NCBI GenBank assembly: GCA_003263845.1
Contig: JYJN01000086.1
Span: 62,001-126,000 of the forward strand
DNA length: 64,000 nt
Reading direction: 5' to 3'
DNA from: Vibrio aestivus
GTDB lineage: Bacteria > Pseudomonadota > Gammaproteobacteria > Enterobacterales > Vibrionaceae
Shown here: positions 1 to 8,981 of the stretch, one piece after another
Numbering within the stretch: the stretch's first letter is position 1
Layout: each line of letters starts with the position of its first letter
Notes under the pieces: model-generated
The model's database searches: none
Told to the model about the DNA's origin: nothing
The model's input: only the letters and a program-made list of their open reading frames with translations
Translations under genes and position numbers: made by a program

Positions 1-39
1 AACAATAACTACCCTATCCGAGGAATGTTGGATTACTAA
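1..39 (+). CDS. C-terminal tail of an upstream gene (partial, uncertain)
   Basis: Frame 1 reads through from the window edge for 12 residues ending GMLDY and stops at TAA (37-39). A hairpin follows 19 bases later, which fits the 3' end of a plus-strand gene. Too short to identify, and another frame also stays open to about base 51, so the choice of frame is uncertain. Confidence 0.25.
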   Translation, partial: NNNYPIRGMLDY

Positions 40-57
40 CCGAATACCCTAAATGAG

Positions 58-84
58 AAAGCCAGCAATAATGCTGGCTTTCTT
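58..84 (+). terminator. Hairpin terminator after the upstream gene
   Basis: A 10-bp perfect stem (AAAGCCAGCA / TGCTGGCTTT) with a 4-base loop is followed by a short T-containing tail. The A/T ends of the stem make it potentially bidirectional, so it could also serve the HxlR remnant reading toward it on the minus strand. Confidence 0.6.
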
Positions 85-111
85 GTAAATGCTTTTGGCT
101 ACTTGGGGAGT

Positions 112-307
112 TCAATTTGACGTGCTTCGGACCAAATCCCCAGATTCATCTAAGATCTTAAGTGCTGTGCGGCCAAACTCGGTGAGTTCGTAGCTTACGG
201 CTATTGGGCGATCGCTAATGACCTTTCCACTTACCGCCGATTAGGCGAATGCCCTTCTCGATGGCTAGTGTAAATGAGATAAAAGCGTCAACTTCGATTA
301 TTTGCAT
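112..307 (-). pseudogene. HxlR-family transcriptional regulator remnant, internally deleted
   Basis: From an ATG at 307 the minus strand reads MQIIEVDAF, then IEKGIRLIGGKWK, which matches the N-terminal winged-helix signature of HxlR regulators (family motif roughly ALDLIGGKWK). About one base out of frame it continues directly as SDRPIAVSYELTEFGRTAL and ends near STSN, matching the family C terminus (YELTxxG). The roughly 45-50 residues between, which hold the recognition helix, are absent, and the junction is also frame-shifted. Only about 65 of the usual 100-130 codons remain, so the gene cannot encode a working repressor. HxlR regulators commonly control a neighbouring gene, so a former role over the efflux genes downstream is possible but is inference. 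Confidence 0.7.
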
Positions 308-653
308 GATGACTGTTCAATAGGCTCAGTAAATGAATTAATAAAGGTGATTGGACGACTATGCGATACGCACTAAGAGCGTAAAACAGAAACCCAAGTA
401 AGTGCAAAAAATGATCGCAACGGTAAAGTAAGCTCTCACTTCATGCTCCGTTAGTGAGTGAATTTGGTATTAGTCTGCATAAGAGAAACAAGCAAATACA
501 CGAATAGGAGAAATTCATTTCTGGCAAATCGACGTCTAGGTATGACAGATCCAAAAATGAATATCTCTAACCCATAGCCTAAATCTGCCTTAATCAATTA
601 GTGTTCGCTCTGCGAAATACGCGCAGTCATTACACTAAACAAGAGGGCAGCAT
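308..653. other. Intergenic region, no gene seen
   Basis: This stretch between the HxlR remnant and the small ORF at 654 has stop codons in every frame and no recognisable RNA gene. It presumably carries the promoter for the plus-strand genes, but I could not pick a convincing -35/-10 pair. Confidence 0.4.
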
Positions 654-893
654 ATGCGTTACATAAAAAAGTTCATATCGACATTGGCAACCATGAACTA
701 CTACAGCAGTAGTAGTGACGGGCTTGACGACCACCTTACACCTACTTATCTACAACTCGTATCAGCTCAAACTGACAGCCCAAACCAGCCGGAAAACGAC
801 GAAGATGATGCTTATGTTATTGAACATATTTTCAGTGAATTAGTGGCAAGTGGTGTTCAGTCAAAAATGAATAACTCTTATTCGTCGCTTTAA
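654..893 (+). CDS. Small hypothetical protein (79 aa)
   Basis: ATG at 654 is preceded by AGAGGG with suitable spacing. The product has a basic N terminus (MRYIKKF), a serine/tyrosine-rich stretch (residues 16-22) and an acidic middle (residues 46-52, ENDEDD). It has no signal peptide, membrane segment or known domain that I recognise. It lies about 100 bases upstream of the efflux adaptor gene on the same strand and may be co-transcribed with it. It could be a real small Vibrio gene or a chance ORF; the ribosome-binding site and acidic composition favour the former slightly. Confidence 0.45.
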   Translation: MRYIKKFISTLATMNYYSSSSDGLDDHLTPTYLQLVSAQTDSPNQPENDEDDAYVIEHIFSELVASGVQSKMNNSYSSL

Positions 894-996
894 ATATTCG
901 ACTGGTTAAACTGCTCGGCAAAAGGAAATCTGAAAGGGATAAACAGCGTGATCAATACACGTGACTAACTATAAAAAATCTCATTTGGAGACGGTT

Positions 997-2083
997 GTGA
1001 AAAATTCAAAAACTCTAATCATTGGCAAAATGCCACTAAAAGCTTTGGCGTTAGTAGCATCTGCCACCTTTGCGCTTTTAGGTTGTAAGTCGGACGCCGA
1101 CACTGTAATAGCCGAGCCAGTGATTCGCCCTGTATATGTTGAAGTGGTATCGAACGTAAAGACCGCTGACCTATCTTTTAATGGTACGGTGCATTCAGCT
1201 AGCCGTGCCGATCTCTCATTTAAAGCCGGTGGTCGCATGACTCAATTGTTTGTGCAAGAAGGAGACTATGTCGAGCAGGGTCAACTGATCGCTCAACTTG
1301 ACTCTGTGGATGCCCAGATTGCGTTAACATCAGCGCAGATAGAACGCGATAACGCACGTGCTGAATACCGACGCGCGAAAACTTTGTTTGAGCGTCGTCA
1401 GTCTATCTCAAAAAGCCAATTTGAAGAGATTACGCTTCGTTTTGATTTAGCAAAGAATCGTTACGAGGAAGCATTGCGTCGTTTGGAAGATACCAGTCTG
1501 ATTGCACCTTTTTCAGGCGTTGTGAGTCGTACTTATGTGGACAATCATGTATTGGTTCAGAGCAATCAGGAGATTATTGCACTTCATGACCTGAACGATC
1601 TCGAAGCTGTGATTAACGTACCAGAATCATTAATGACTCGTAACAGTCAATCCCCACAGGTTTTCGCTGATTCGACCGCGGCACCTTACGAAACGTTTAA
1701 GTTGACGTTAAAGAAGTATGAGACAGAGCCAGACCCTGTTTCTGGTACTTATGCCGTGACGTTTTCTATCGCTACCAACTCAGACAGCCGTTTGCTGCCG
1801 GGAATGAATGTTCACGTCTATTCGAGAGAAGTTCAAAGCGAACTTAAAAACCATTCAAATACCGCTAACTGCAGTCAACCCAGACAACATGGGTAATCAA
1901 TACGTTTGGGTTGTGGATGAGAACAACACACTGCAGAAACGCAATATTGAAACGGGTAGCCTGAATGGCGATCGCGTGCACATTGAGGCTAACTTGCAAT
2001 TGGGAGAGCGAGTCGTAGTGTCCGGTACACAGAGCCTAAAGGAAGGTCTTGAAGTACGTCCAGAACTAGCAGAGGTTTACTAA
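997..2083 (+). CDS. RND efflux periplasmic adaptor (membrane fusion) lipoprotein; one frameshift
   Basis: Adaptor subunit that links an inner-membrane RND pump to an outer-membrane channel. I chose GTG 997 because GGAG lies 6 bases upstream; it yields a lipoprotein signal ending in LLGC (acylated Cys30). The body shows the biotinyl-lipoyl hairpin halves (KAGGRMTQLFVQEGDYVEQG near the start, IAPFSGVVSR later) around a coiled coil, then a beta-barrel and the C-terminal membrane-proximal domain (GERVVVSGTQSLKEG). The frame breaks at the A-run 1846-1850; reading four instead of five A joins SEL to KTIQIPLTAVNP and restores 361 aa, normal for the family. It ends one base before the RND gene, so the two form an operon. 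No outer-membrane factor gene is adjacent. Confidence 0.88.
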
Positions 2084-2084
2084 T

Positions 2085-5000
2085 ATGAACATTGCTCAAT
2101 ACACCATTGCAAAGCGCACCAGTGTTTGGGTCATGGTTGCCCTTATGCTCATTGGCGGTTACATCAGCTATCTAAAACTCGGCCGTTTTGAAGATCCTGA
2201 ATTTGTTATTCGTCAGTCTGTCATTGTGACGCCATACCCAGGCGCGACAGCGCAAGAAGTGGCGGATGAGGTGACTGACGTTATTGAAGGTGCGGCGCAA
2301 TCTCTGCAAGAAGTGCTTGAGATTACGTCTGTGTCCAAACAAGGCATGTCGGAAGTGACCGTCGATATAAAGCGTGAGTTCTCAAATACTGAAGGTGAGC
2401 TTCAGCAGGTTTGGGACAAGCTGAGACGCAAAGTAACCGACGCTCAGCGCTCATTGCCACCGGGGACTGCCCCTTCTATTGTGAATGATGACTTTGCCGA
2501 TGTTTACGCTCAGTTTTATGCGGTGACTGGTGAAGGGTTTACTGACAAGCAGCTACAAGATTATGTGGACGGACTGCGCCGTGAACTGGTTTTGGTTCCG
2601 GGCGTGTCGAAAACAGCGACTCTGGCTGAAAAACAAGAAACAATCTTTGTTGAGATTTCAAGTGAGCGTTTGGCCCAGTTTGGCGTTTCAGCGCAGCAAG
2701 TTTATCAAGTCCTCGATAAGCAAAATGTGGTGACGGTGGCTGGTGCAATGGACACTGATGGTATGCGTGTATCCGTGATGCCAAGCGCAAGCATCAGTTC
2801 GTTTGAACAGCTAAAAGCACTACAAATTGCCGTGGGTGACAACAATCGCGTGATGCGTTTGCAAGACATCGCGACGGTAACTCGTGGCTACGAAGACCCT
2901 GCATCGGTATTGATGCGTTATAACGGCATGCGAGCGATTGGCCTAGGTATTTCGAATGTTGCTGGTGGTAATGTTGTTGAAATGGGTGATGCGGTTAAAG
3001 CAAGGCTTGCTGAACTTGAGTCGCAGCGCCCGCATGGAATTGAGCTGCACGAGATATCTATTCAATCTGACTCAGTTCGCGACTCGGTGGCTGATTTCAT
3101 CAACAACCTGATTGCAGCGGTTGTCATTGTATTTGTGGTGCTCCTGCTCTTCATGGGCTTGCGTACCGGTATTGTTATTGGTTTCGTCTTAGTACTAACG
3201 GTCGCGGGCACGCTGATCGTAATGCTGATTGACGATATTGCCATGCAACGTATCTCGCTAGGTGCACTAATCATTGCGCTCGGTATGTTGGTGGACAATG
3301 CGATTGTAGTGACTGATGGTGTATTGACTCGCCTACAAAAGAACCCAGATGCTGACAAGCAGCAAGTGGTTGGCGACATTGTCAATGAAACCAAGTGGCC
3401 TTTACTAGGCGGTACGATTGTTGGTATCTGCGCATTTAGTGCGATTGGCTTGTCGCCATCTAACATGGGTGAATATGCGGGTACGCTGTTTTGGGTAATT
3501 TTGTACTCAATGTTCCTGAGCTGGGTATTAGCTATCACTGTGACGCCACTGCTTTGTCATGATTTCTTGAAGGTCAAGCAGCAGAAGCAAGATAAAGCAC
3601 CAAGCAAAGTTTCTGTTTGGTACAAAGGCACACTGGAATGGGTACTGCACAATCAAAAAACGTCTCTTGCGGTTGTCATTGCGTTGTTTTTATTGGGTGT
3701 GAAGATGTTTGGTTACGTGCCTCCGGGCTTCATGCCAGAATCTCAACGTGAGCAGTTTGTGATTGATGTTTTCATGCCTCAAGGTACAGACATCCGTACG
3801 ACTGAAAGCATCATGTTGGACATTGAACAAGATGTACGTGCGAAAGCGGGCGTGACCAATACAACTAGCTTCATCGGGTCTGGTGGCCTGCGCTTCATGC
3901 TGACTTACTCGCCAGAAGCGCGAAACACGGCTTATGCTCAAATGTTGGTGGACGTTGATGACTTTAATGTCATCGAACCACTGGTTGCTGAACTGCAAGT
4001 AGAGCTCGGTGAAAAGTACGAACAAGCGTCGGTTAACGTCTGGAAGTTCATGCTTGGCCCAGGTGGTGGTAAGAAAATTGAAGCGGCATTTAGTGGTCCA
4101 AACAGCGCGGTTCTTCGAGAGCTTGCTGAGCAAGCGAAGCAAATTATGTCAGATACACCAGAACTGGTTGCTATTCAAGATAACTGGCGTCAGCAGGTGC
4201 CTGTTGTTAGGCCTGTCTATGCATCGGACCGTGCACAACAGTTTGGATTAACCACTCAAGAGCTTAATCAGGCGTTAGAGCAGTCGCTGGTTGGGAAACA
4301 AGTGGGTGTTTACCGCGAGGGTAACGACCTAGTTCCTATCGTCGTGCGTTCTCCAGAGAATGAGCGTGATCATGCTCGTAGCATTGAAAATACTCAGGTA
4401 TTTAGCTCAATTGCGGGTCGTTACTTACAGTTGGCTCAATTCGTTGACCATGTGGATTTGGAGTGGCAAGACTCAATGCTACGTCGCGTTGATCGTGTGC
4501 CGACGATTAAAGCGCAAGCTGATCCGCGATCTGGCGTATTGACCGCTGATGCACTTGATGCGGTGAAAGAACGAATTGAAGCAATGCCGCTACCAGTAGG
4601 TTATCAGTTTGAATGGCATGGAGAATACAAAGACTCAAAAGAAGCCAATGAAGGGCTAGCGATTTCGGCCCCTTACGGGTTTGCGGCCATGGTTCTTGCG
4701 GTTGTCTTCATGTTCAATGGTATTCGTCAGGCCTTAGTCATCTGGTGCACTGTGCCACTTGCGGTACTGGGCGTAGCGATTGGCTTGGTGGTCTTCCAGA
4801 CACCGTTTGAGTTCATGGCAACGTTAGGCTTCTTGAGCTTAATTGGTATGATGGTGAAAAATGCGATCGTCTTAGTCGACCAAGCTGAGAATGAAATTAA
4901 GGATGGTAAGTCAGCTTACGATGCAATTATCGAAGCGGCGATGAGTAGAGCAAGGCCAGTTATTTTGGGTGCGACTACCACCATTCTAGGTGTCGCTCCA

Positions 5001-5135
5001 CTGTTGGTTGACCCATTCTTCAAGAGTATGGCGGTGACCATTATGTTTGGTTTACTGTTCGCAACAGCATTAACGTTGATCGTTATTCCTTTGAACTACG
5101 CGTTGTTTTTCAAGGTGAAGCCAACCAAAGCTTAA
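2085..5135 (+). CDS. RND-family multidrug efflux permease (1016 aa)
   Basis: Inner-membrane proton-driven exporter of the AcrB/HAE1 superfamily. The length is typical. It shows an N-terminal membrane helix (about residues 12-30), two large periplasmic loops and two blocks of membrane helices. The central helix segment carries GMLVDNAIVV, where the acidic proton-relay residue of TM4 lies, and the C-terminal repeat carries GMMVKNAIVLVDQ. The frame is intact and the gene starts one base after the adaptor stop, so both are translated from one message. Substrate cannot be inferred. A hairpin terminator follows at 5166. Confidence 0.93.
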   Translation: MNIAQYTIAKRTSVWVMVALMLIGGYISYLKLGRFEDPEFVIRQSVIVTPYPGATAQEVADEVTDVIEGAAQSLQEVLEITSVSKQGMSEVTVDIKREFSNTEGELQQVWDKLRRKVTDAQRSLPPGTAPSIVNDDFADVYAQFYAVTGEGFTDKQLQDYVDGLRRELVLVPGVSKTATLAEKQETIFVEISSERLAQFGVSAQQVYQVLDKQNVVTVAGAMDTDGMRVSVMPSASISSFEQLKALQIAVGDNNRVMRLQDIATVTRGYEDPASVLMRYNGMRAIGLGISNVAGGNVVEMGDAVKARLAELESQRPHGIELHEISIQSDSVRDSVADFINNLIAAVVIVFVVLLLFMGLRTGIVIGFVLVLTVAGTLIVMLIDDIAMQRISLGALIIALGMLVDNAIVVTDGVLTRLQKNPDADKQQVVGDIVNETKWPLLGGTIVGICAFSAIGLSPSNMGEYAGTLFWVILYSMFLSWVLAITVTPLLCHDFLKVKQQKQDKAPSKVSVWYKGTLEWVLHNQKTSLAVVIALFLLGVKMFGYVPPGFMPESQREQFVIDVFMPQGTDIRTTESIMLDIEQDVRAKAGVTNTTSFIGSGGLRFMLTYSPEARNTAYAQMLVDVDDFNVIEPLVAELQVELGEKYEQASVNVWKFMLGPGGGKKIEAAFSGPNSAVLRELAEQAKQIMSDTPELVAIQDNWRQQVPVVRPVYASDRAQQFGLTTQELNQALEQSLVGKQVGVYREGNDLVPIVVRSPENERDHARSIENTQVFSSIAGRYLQLAQFVDHVDLEWQDSMLRRVDRVPTIKAQADPRSGVLTADALDAVKERIEAMPLPVGYQFEWHGEYKDSKEANEGLAISAPYGFAAMVLAVVFMFNGIRQALVIWCTVPLAVLGVAIGLVVFQTPFEFMATLGFLSLIGMMVKNAIVLVDQAENEIKDGKSAYDAIIEAAMSRARPVILGATTTILGVAPLLVDPFFKSMAVTIMFGLLFATALTLIVIPLNYALFFKVKPTKA

Positions 5136-5165
5136 CCGACCAAAGTTAACAAACAAGCAATCTGC

Positions 5166-5192
5166 AAAAGCCCATCTTAGATGGGCTTTTTT
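5166..5192 (+). terminator. Rho-independent terminator of the RND operon
   Basis: AAAAGCCCATC and GATGGGCTTTT form an 11-bp stem around a TTA-containing loop, followed by a T-run. It lies 30 bases after the RND stop codon. The rest of the 313-base gap to 5449 shows nothing else I can support. Confidence 0.9.
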
Positions 5193-5448
5193 GATGCCTT
5201 AACTCCCTTGGTGCACATTCTTTGGAGGTAGAGAGCTTGGAGGCTATACATTGGAAGCTTATACCTTGAAAGTAAGCCCTATCGAGCAACATGCAAATCT
5301 GAATAACTGTAAAACGTGTTAGAGCGTGAACGATTTGAATACAATTTTTCGTATCAGGAAGACGTTTGCCAATATCAGTGCAGAAAACCTAAGGAGGGAG
5401 TGATTAACCAAGAGTACCGAGTGTACTTGCGACAAAGAGCCAAAGCCC

Positions 5449-6755
5449 ATGCGTAAAAGTGTTTTAACCCTTTTGATGACTTCCCCTTTATTTCTTGCAC
5501 CTCAAGCAGTACTTGCGTCTCAAGGTCAATCGACGCGCGCCGAAGTTAGTGAAAGCTGGGGTGTTGGCATTGGTATGCGAAGCGCCACCATGCCTTACAA
5601 GACCAGTGGCAATACGGTGAACGATGTCATGCCTTTATTGTTCTACAAAGGTGAACACGTCTACTTGGATGGTGCATCAGGCGGCGTGAACTTCTTCCAA
5701 TCTGAACAGTTTTCCTTCGGCGTAACAGCGCAAATGCGCTTTTTTGATATTCCCCGCAGTGCGCAAAACGTTATTCAAGGTTCGCAACTGGATATCGGGG
5801 GCAAAGCAACATGGCACTACTCTTCCAATCTTGATTTCAGTCTCGAAGTCCTTAGCGATTACGACAGCCGCTATTATTCAAATTTAACGAGTGCTTACCA
5901 GTTAGAAGGTAATGGCTGGGATGGTGCGCTCTATGCTTCGTTAAGGGCTAAGTCAGCTCGTTTTAATGATACCTACTATGGACTGCAGCTTGAAGAAATT
6001 GGCTCAGCAGTAGACAGCCAAGTGGGGGCTAGAGGGCGAATGCAGCTGTATCGCAACCTCTATGCTGTTGGCCATCTTGGACTCACGGTTTTTGACCACG
6101 ACACGTATTCCAGCAGCACTATCGACTCGCATACTCAATGGGAAGGGTATTTAGGGTAGCAATGTTCGGCAGTTCATCTCCAAATCAAGCAAGCCTTCCC
6201 AAAGGTTCTTACCTTCGTTTAGCCAGTGGAGTGGCAACCTTATCGGGGCCGACAGACCTGGTGTTTTTGGATAATGAAACCGATCCTGAGCGCAATAAGA
6301 TGACATCGATTTTCTACGGTCACCCGCTTGCGGGAGGCGTGTTTGGGTGGCCGCTAGATTTCTACTTAACCCCTGGCTATGTGTATCACTATAACTCAGA
6401 TACACAAAGCGCATTTGATGAGTTCGCCATTGCAATTAAAGCCTATTACACCTTTGATACTTCCATTCGTACAAGGCTGGGCTTTGCTGAAGGAATCTCT
6501 TATGCCACTAAGATTAGCCACGTAGAAAGCACTCACTTAGAAGGAAATGGCTATGAACCAAGTAAGCTAATGAACTATCTCGATTTTAGTGTAGACGTTA
6601 ATATGGGCGATGTTTTCAAAAACAAGGCGTTAGGCAATCTTTGGCTAGGTTATAGCCTGCACCATCGCTCGGGAATTTTCACTACCACCTCCGCCTTTGG
6701 CAGGATCAAAGGGGGCAGCGATTACAATACTGTCTACTTGCAGTGGCATTTTTAA
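5449..6755 (+). CDS. MipA/OmpV-family outer-membrane protein with a second C-terminal barrel-like domain; one frameshift
   Basis: An N-terminal signal peptide (cut near LAS/QGQ, about residue 24) is followed by a MipA/OmpV-like region of about 210 residues (GVGIGMRSATMPYK, then MPLLFYKGEHVYLDG). After the break at the G-run 6154-6156 (one G missing; GYLG joins VAMFG), a further 200 residues continue with alternating aromatic strands, the motif HHRSGIF and the terminal WHF typical of outer-membrane barrels. Restored length is 435 aa, well above the 250-280 aa of classic MipA. MipA-type proteins are outer-membrane scaffolds; the role of the added domain is unknown to me. The ATG has only a weak ribosome-binding site (AAAGAG); a strong AAGGAGG lies far upstream at 5391-5397. 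The gene stands alone with its own terminator. Confidence 0.8.
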
Positions 6756-6769
6756 TACTCGATTGCTTC

Positions 6770-6797
6770 AAGCCGCCTTCTTAGGCGGCTTTTTTTC
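6770..6797 (+). terminator. Rho-independent terminator after the MipA-like gene
   Basis: AAGCCGCC and GGCGGCTT pair around TTCTTA and are followed by a run of eight T. It sits 15 bases after the stop codon. Confidence 0.92.
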
Positions 6798-6804
6798 AGC
6801 CCTA

Positions 6805-7157
6805 AACCACCTACTTCATTAGGTGGTTATCATTCAGTTAGGCTGTGCCTGCAGTTCTACACATGTCAAATGCTCCCTTGATTTTTAGCGAAGTCAAAGA
6901 GGGCAGATAACATGAGTAGATTCAACCAAGCTTCCCACGTATTTTGGAGATGTCAATATCACATAGAATGGACACCTAAATACCGCTTTAGGATCTCGAA
7001 GAACAATGTCGATGGCGTAGGAATTAATGAAGAAATCATTCGACGTTATGTTGGGCATCAAGAGAAAGAAGAGCGCGTGGATCGGCAACAGTTAGCGTTG
7101 GATTAAACAAAGGCCCCTTTGAGGGGGCTCCCATAAAGCCACCTTCTTTAGAAGGGG
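6805..7157 (+). mobile_element. IS200/IS1004-like element, non-autonomous internal-deletion derivative
   Basis: A 64-codon frame at 6912-7106 reads MSRFNQASHVFWRCQYHIEW then TPKYRFRI, the N terminus of IS200-type Y1 transposases. It then jumps in frame to VDGVGINEEIIRRYVGHQ, the C-terminal end. The middle, with the HUH histidines and catalytic tyrosine context, is missing, so it cannot transpose itself. A perfect 9-bp hairpin lies at the left (6805-6828, AACCACCTA / TAGGTGGTT) and a stem at the right (7142-7155, CCTTCT / AGAAGG). These fit the subterminal hairpins that IS200 enzymes recognise in place of inverted repeats. Size is about 350 bp against 600-700 bp for a full element. Exact ends are not determined. 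Confidence 0.75.
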
Positions 7158-7251
7158 TAATTTACTTTAAAATAAGGTTGTCTATTTTGGATTATAAGCA
7201 TTGATTGATTAGTAATAATACTTGTTGACTATGTTATTAATTTTCAATTCT

Positions 7252-7282
7252 ATGAAAGCTTTCATAATCATGAAAACTTTCA
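7252..7282. promoter_or_regulatory. Pair of LacI-type operator-like palindromes upstream of the porin
   Basis: ATGAAAGCTTTCAT (7252-7265) is a perfect 14-bp palindrome, and TGAAAACTTTCA (7271-7282) is a near copy 19 bases downstream, about two helical turns apart. Both resemble the TGAAA...TTTCA core bound by LacI/GalR regulators. Similar sites precede the LacI gene at 21986, which suggests control of the porin by one of the window's two LacI proteins. Confidence 0.6.
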
Positions 7283-7340
7283 AGCGTACCACTCTTTCTT
7301 GCCCCTAACATGCTAATAAAATCGTGACCATTGCCCTCTA

Positions 7341-7365
7341 ATTTCATGAAATGAAACCGTTTTCA
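7341..7365. promoter_or_regulatory. Overlapping palindromes with central-CG LacI operator
   Basis: ATTTCATGAAAT (7341-7352) is a perfect 12-bp palindrome that overlaps TGAAACCGTTTTCA (7352-7365). The latter fits the LacI-family consensus TGAAAnCGnTTTCA with the central CpG that the hinge leucine opens. The sites lie about 190 bases before the porin start, where a promoter would be expected. Function is inferred from sequence only. Confidence 0.6.
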
Positions 7366-7556
7366 AATTGTTAAATCTCAATTTTTCCTCTCTAACTCGC
7401 TGAAAATATTATGGTTAAGTAATTGTGTAGTTTTACTAGAGTTTCATGACACGGTAGCGCATTTTCCTGTGTGAACTGGTCGTCCATTTTCAGTTGTTTC
7501 ATTGCTTATTATTTTTGTCGAAAGAAATTACCCAATAAAATAATAGGGACATAACA

Positions 7557-8846
7557 ATGAAAAACTTTAAGTTTTTACCACTTAGTCTTGCAGTGGCTAC
7601 TTCGCTTGCTTCTGGCGCTGCATTCGCATCTGACGCAGAAATCTCTGAGTTAGAACAACGTATCGCTGAACTGGAAAAAGCGGTAGTAACCCTGGATTAC
7701 ACGGACGATCAACAGCAGTCTGCATTGTCTTCAGATACTGAAGTACCACTAGGTGTTATCTTCTCTGGTTATGCTCGCTACGGTGCGCACTACCAATCGG
7801 GTGACAACAAGTATGTTCAAATCGGTAGTACTGGCGCAGCAGTTGGCCGTCTAGGTAACGAAGTTAACGGCGGTGAATTCCAACTGGGCAAAATTTTCGA
7901 ATCTGAAAGTGGCGTTAAATGGAATTTAGCAGTGATGTTGGATCATTGGGCTCACTCAGACTGGGGCTCAACAGATGGTGTTAACCTGAAAAAGTTCTAT
8001 GCAGGTGCGAGTAATATCTTTGAAAGCCAACCTGATCTTTACGTCTGGGCTGGTCGTGACTTCCATCAACGTCCGCAACAAGGTTTGAACGATTACTTCT
8101 GGATGACACACGATGGTCAAGGTGGTGGTTTCACTAACTTCGATCTAGGTGCAGCTAAGTTTGATTTAGCTTTCGTTGGTCAAGTCGCTTCGAATGATGG
8201 CGGTAACGCAGCACTAGTGAACGACAATGGTCGCTATGCAGTTACGTCTAAACTACACAGCATCAACGCGGGTATCGGTAACCTAGATATTTACGCTAAC
8301 TACGGTTTTGCTTCTGACGAAGCTGACGTTGAAGTCCAGGATGAATCAGCATGGTTGGTAGGTGCAACGTTAGGTCTTGGCGATTCTAACAAATTGATCA
8401 TGAAGTACGGTGATGGTGCTGATAACTCTGTGTTCGAACTCGCCGGTGATAAGCAAGTATTCTATGTAAGTTTAGAAGGTGGTGTTAACCCTGCTGACCA
8501 GTGGTACATCGATTACCTAGCGTCTTACAAAGATATTTCTGGTGATGATGTATCAAATGAATCAAGCGAGTATTCAGCGATCGTACGTCCAATGTACAAC
8601 TGGGATGACACACACTCTACATGGTTAGAAGCGGGTCTTGCTCAAGTTGATTACGAAGATGACTCAAAACAGCAAGCTTGGAAAGTGACGCTATCGCAAA
8701 ACATCTCTCTAGGTGGTCTACCTTGGAGCCGTCCAATGCTTCGTTTCTACACGACTGTGGGTGATGTAGAAACTAAAGGTACTGGCGTTGAGACAACTAA
8801 CGTAGATACCGTGAGCTTCGGTGCAATGTTTGAAGCTTGGTGGTAA
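7557..8846 (+). CDS. LamB-family carbohydrate porin (429 aa)
   Basis: Outer-membrane channel for oligosaccharides, related to maltoporin LamB. AGGGA precedes the ATG by 7 bases. The signal peptide ends at AAFA/SDA (residue 24). A short coiled coil follows (residues 28-45, ISELEQRIAELEKAV), as in many LamB/ScrY-like porins, then the barrel beginning GVIFSGYARYG. Family landmarks include VWAGRDFHQRPQQGLNDYFW and the aromatic end FEAWW. The long leader (7158-7556) holds four LacI-type palindromes. With a beta-glucoside ABC importer 15 kb away under similar sites, the substrate is more likely a beta-glucan oligosaccharide than maltodextrin, which is inference. Frame intact. Confidence 0.9.
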   Translation: MKNFKFLPLSLAVATSLASGAAFASDAEISELEQRIAELEKAVVTLDYTDDQQQSALSSDTEVPLGVIFSGYARYGAHYQSGDNKYVQIGSTGAAVGRLGNEVNGGEFQLGKIFESESGVKWNLAVMLDHWAHSDWGSTDGVNLKKFYAGASNIFESQPDLYVWAGRDFHQRPQQGLNDYFWMTHDGQGGGFTNFDLGAAKFDLAFVGQVASNDGGNAALVNDNGRYAVTSKLHSINAGIGNLDIYANYGFASDEADVEVQDESAWLVGATLGLGDSNKLIMKYGDGADNSVFELAGDKQVFYVSLEGGVNPADQWYIDYLASYKDISGDDVSNESSEYSAIVRPMYNWDDTHSTWLEAGLAQVDYEDDSKQQAWKVTLSQNISLGGLPWSRPMLRFYTTVGDVETKGTGVETTNVDTVSFGAMFEAWW

Positions 8847-8928
8847 TCAGTTCATAACCTAATTGTCCATATTTGGCTCCGAAAGGCAGAGTAGGAGCCG
8901 TCTTTTACATTAGTAACTCCCTTTCTTT

Positions 8929-8953
8929 GGGCACGATTCGTGCCCATTTTTTT
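8929..8953 (+). terminator. Rho-independent terminator after the porin
   Basis: GGGCACGA and TCGTGCCC form a perfect 8-bp stem with a one-base loop, followed by ATTTTTTT. It lies 80 bases past the porin stop and 28 bases before the chemoreceptor, so the two genes are probably separate transcripts, although read-through is possible. Confidence 0.85.
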
Positions 8954-8981
8954 ACCTAATTTTCTGTAATTAGGAGCGTGT

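Noticed and set aside
5400..5456. 18-codon leader peptide ahead of the MipA-like gene
   Set aside because: Only 2 bases between AAGGAGG and GTG, too close for good initiation; kept as a remark only.
8847..8905. First hairpin after the porin (GGCTCC ... GGAGCC) as terminator
   Set aside because: The stem is interrupted and followed by only TCTTTT; the structure at 8929-8953 is far better.
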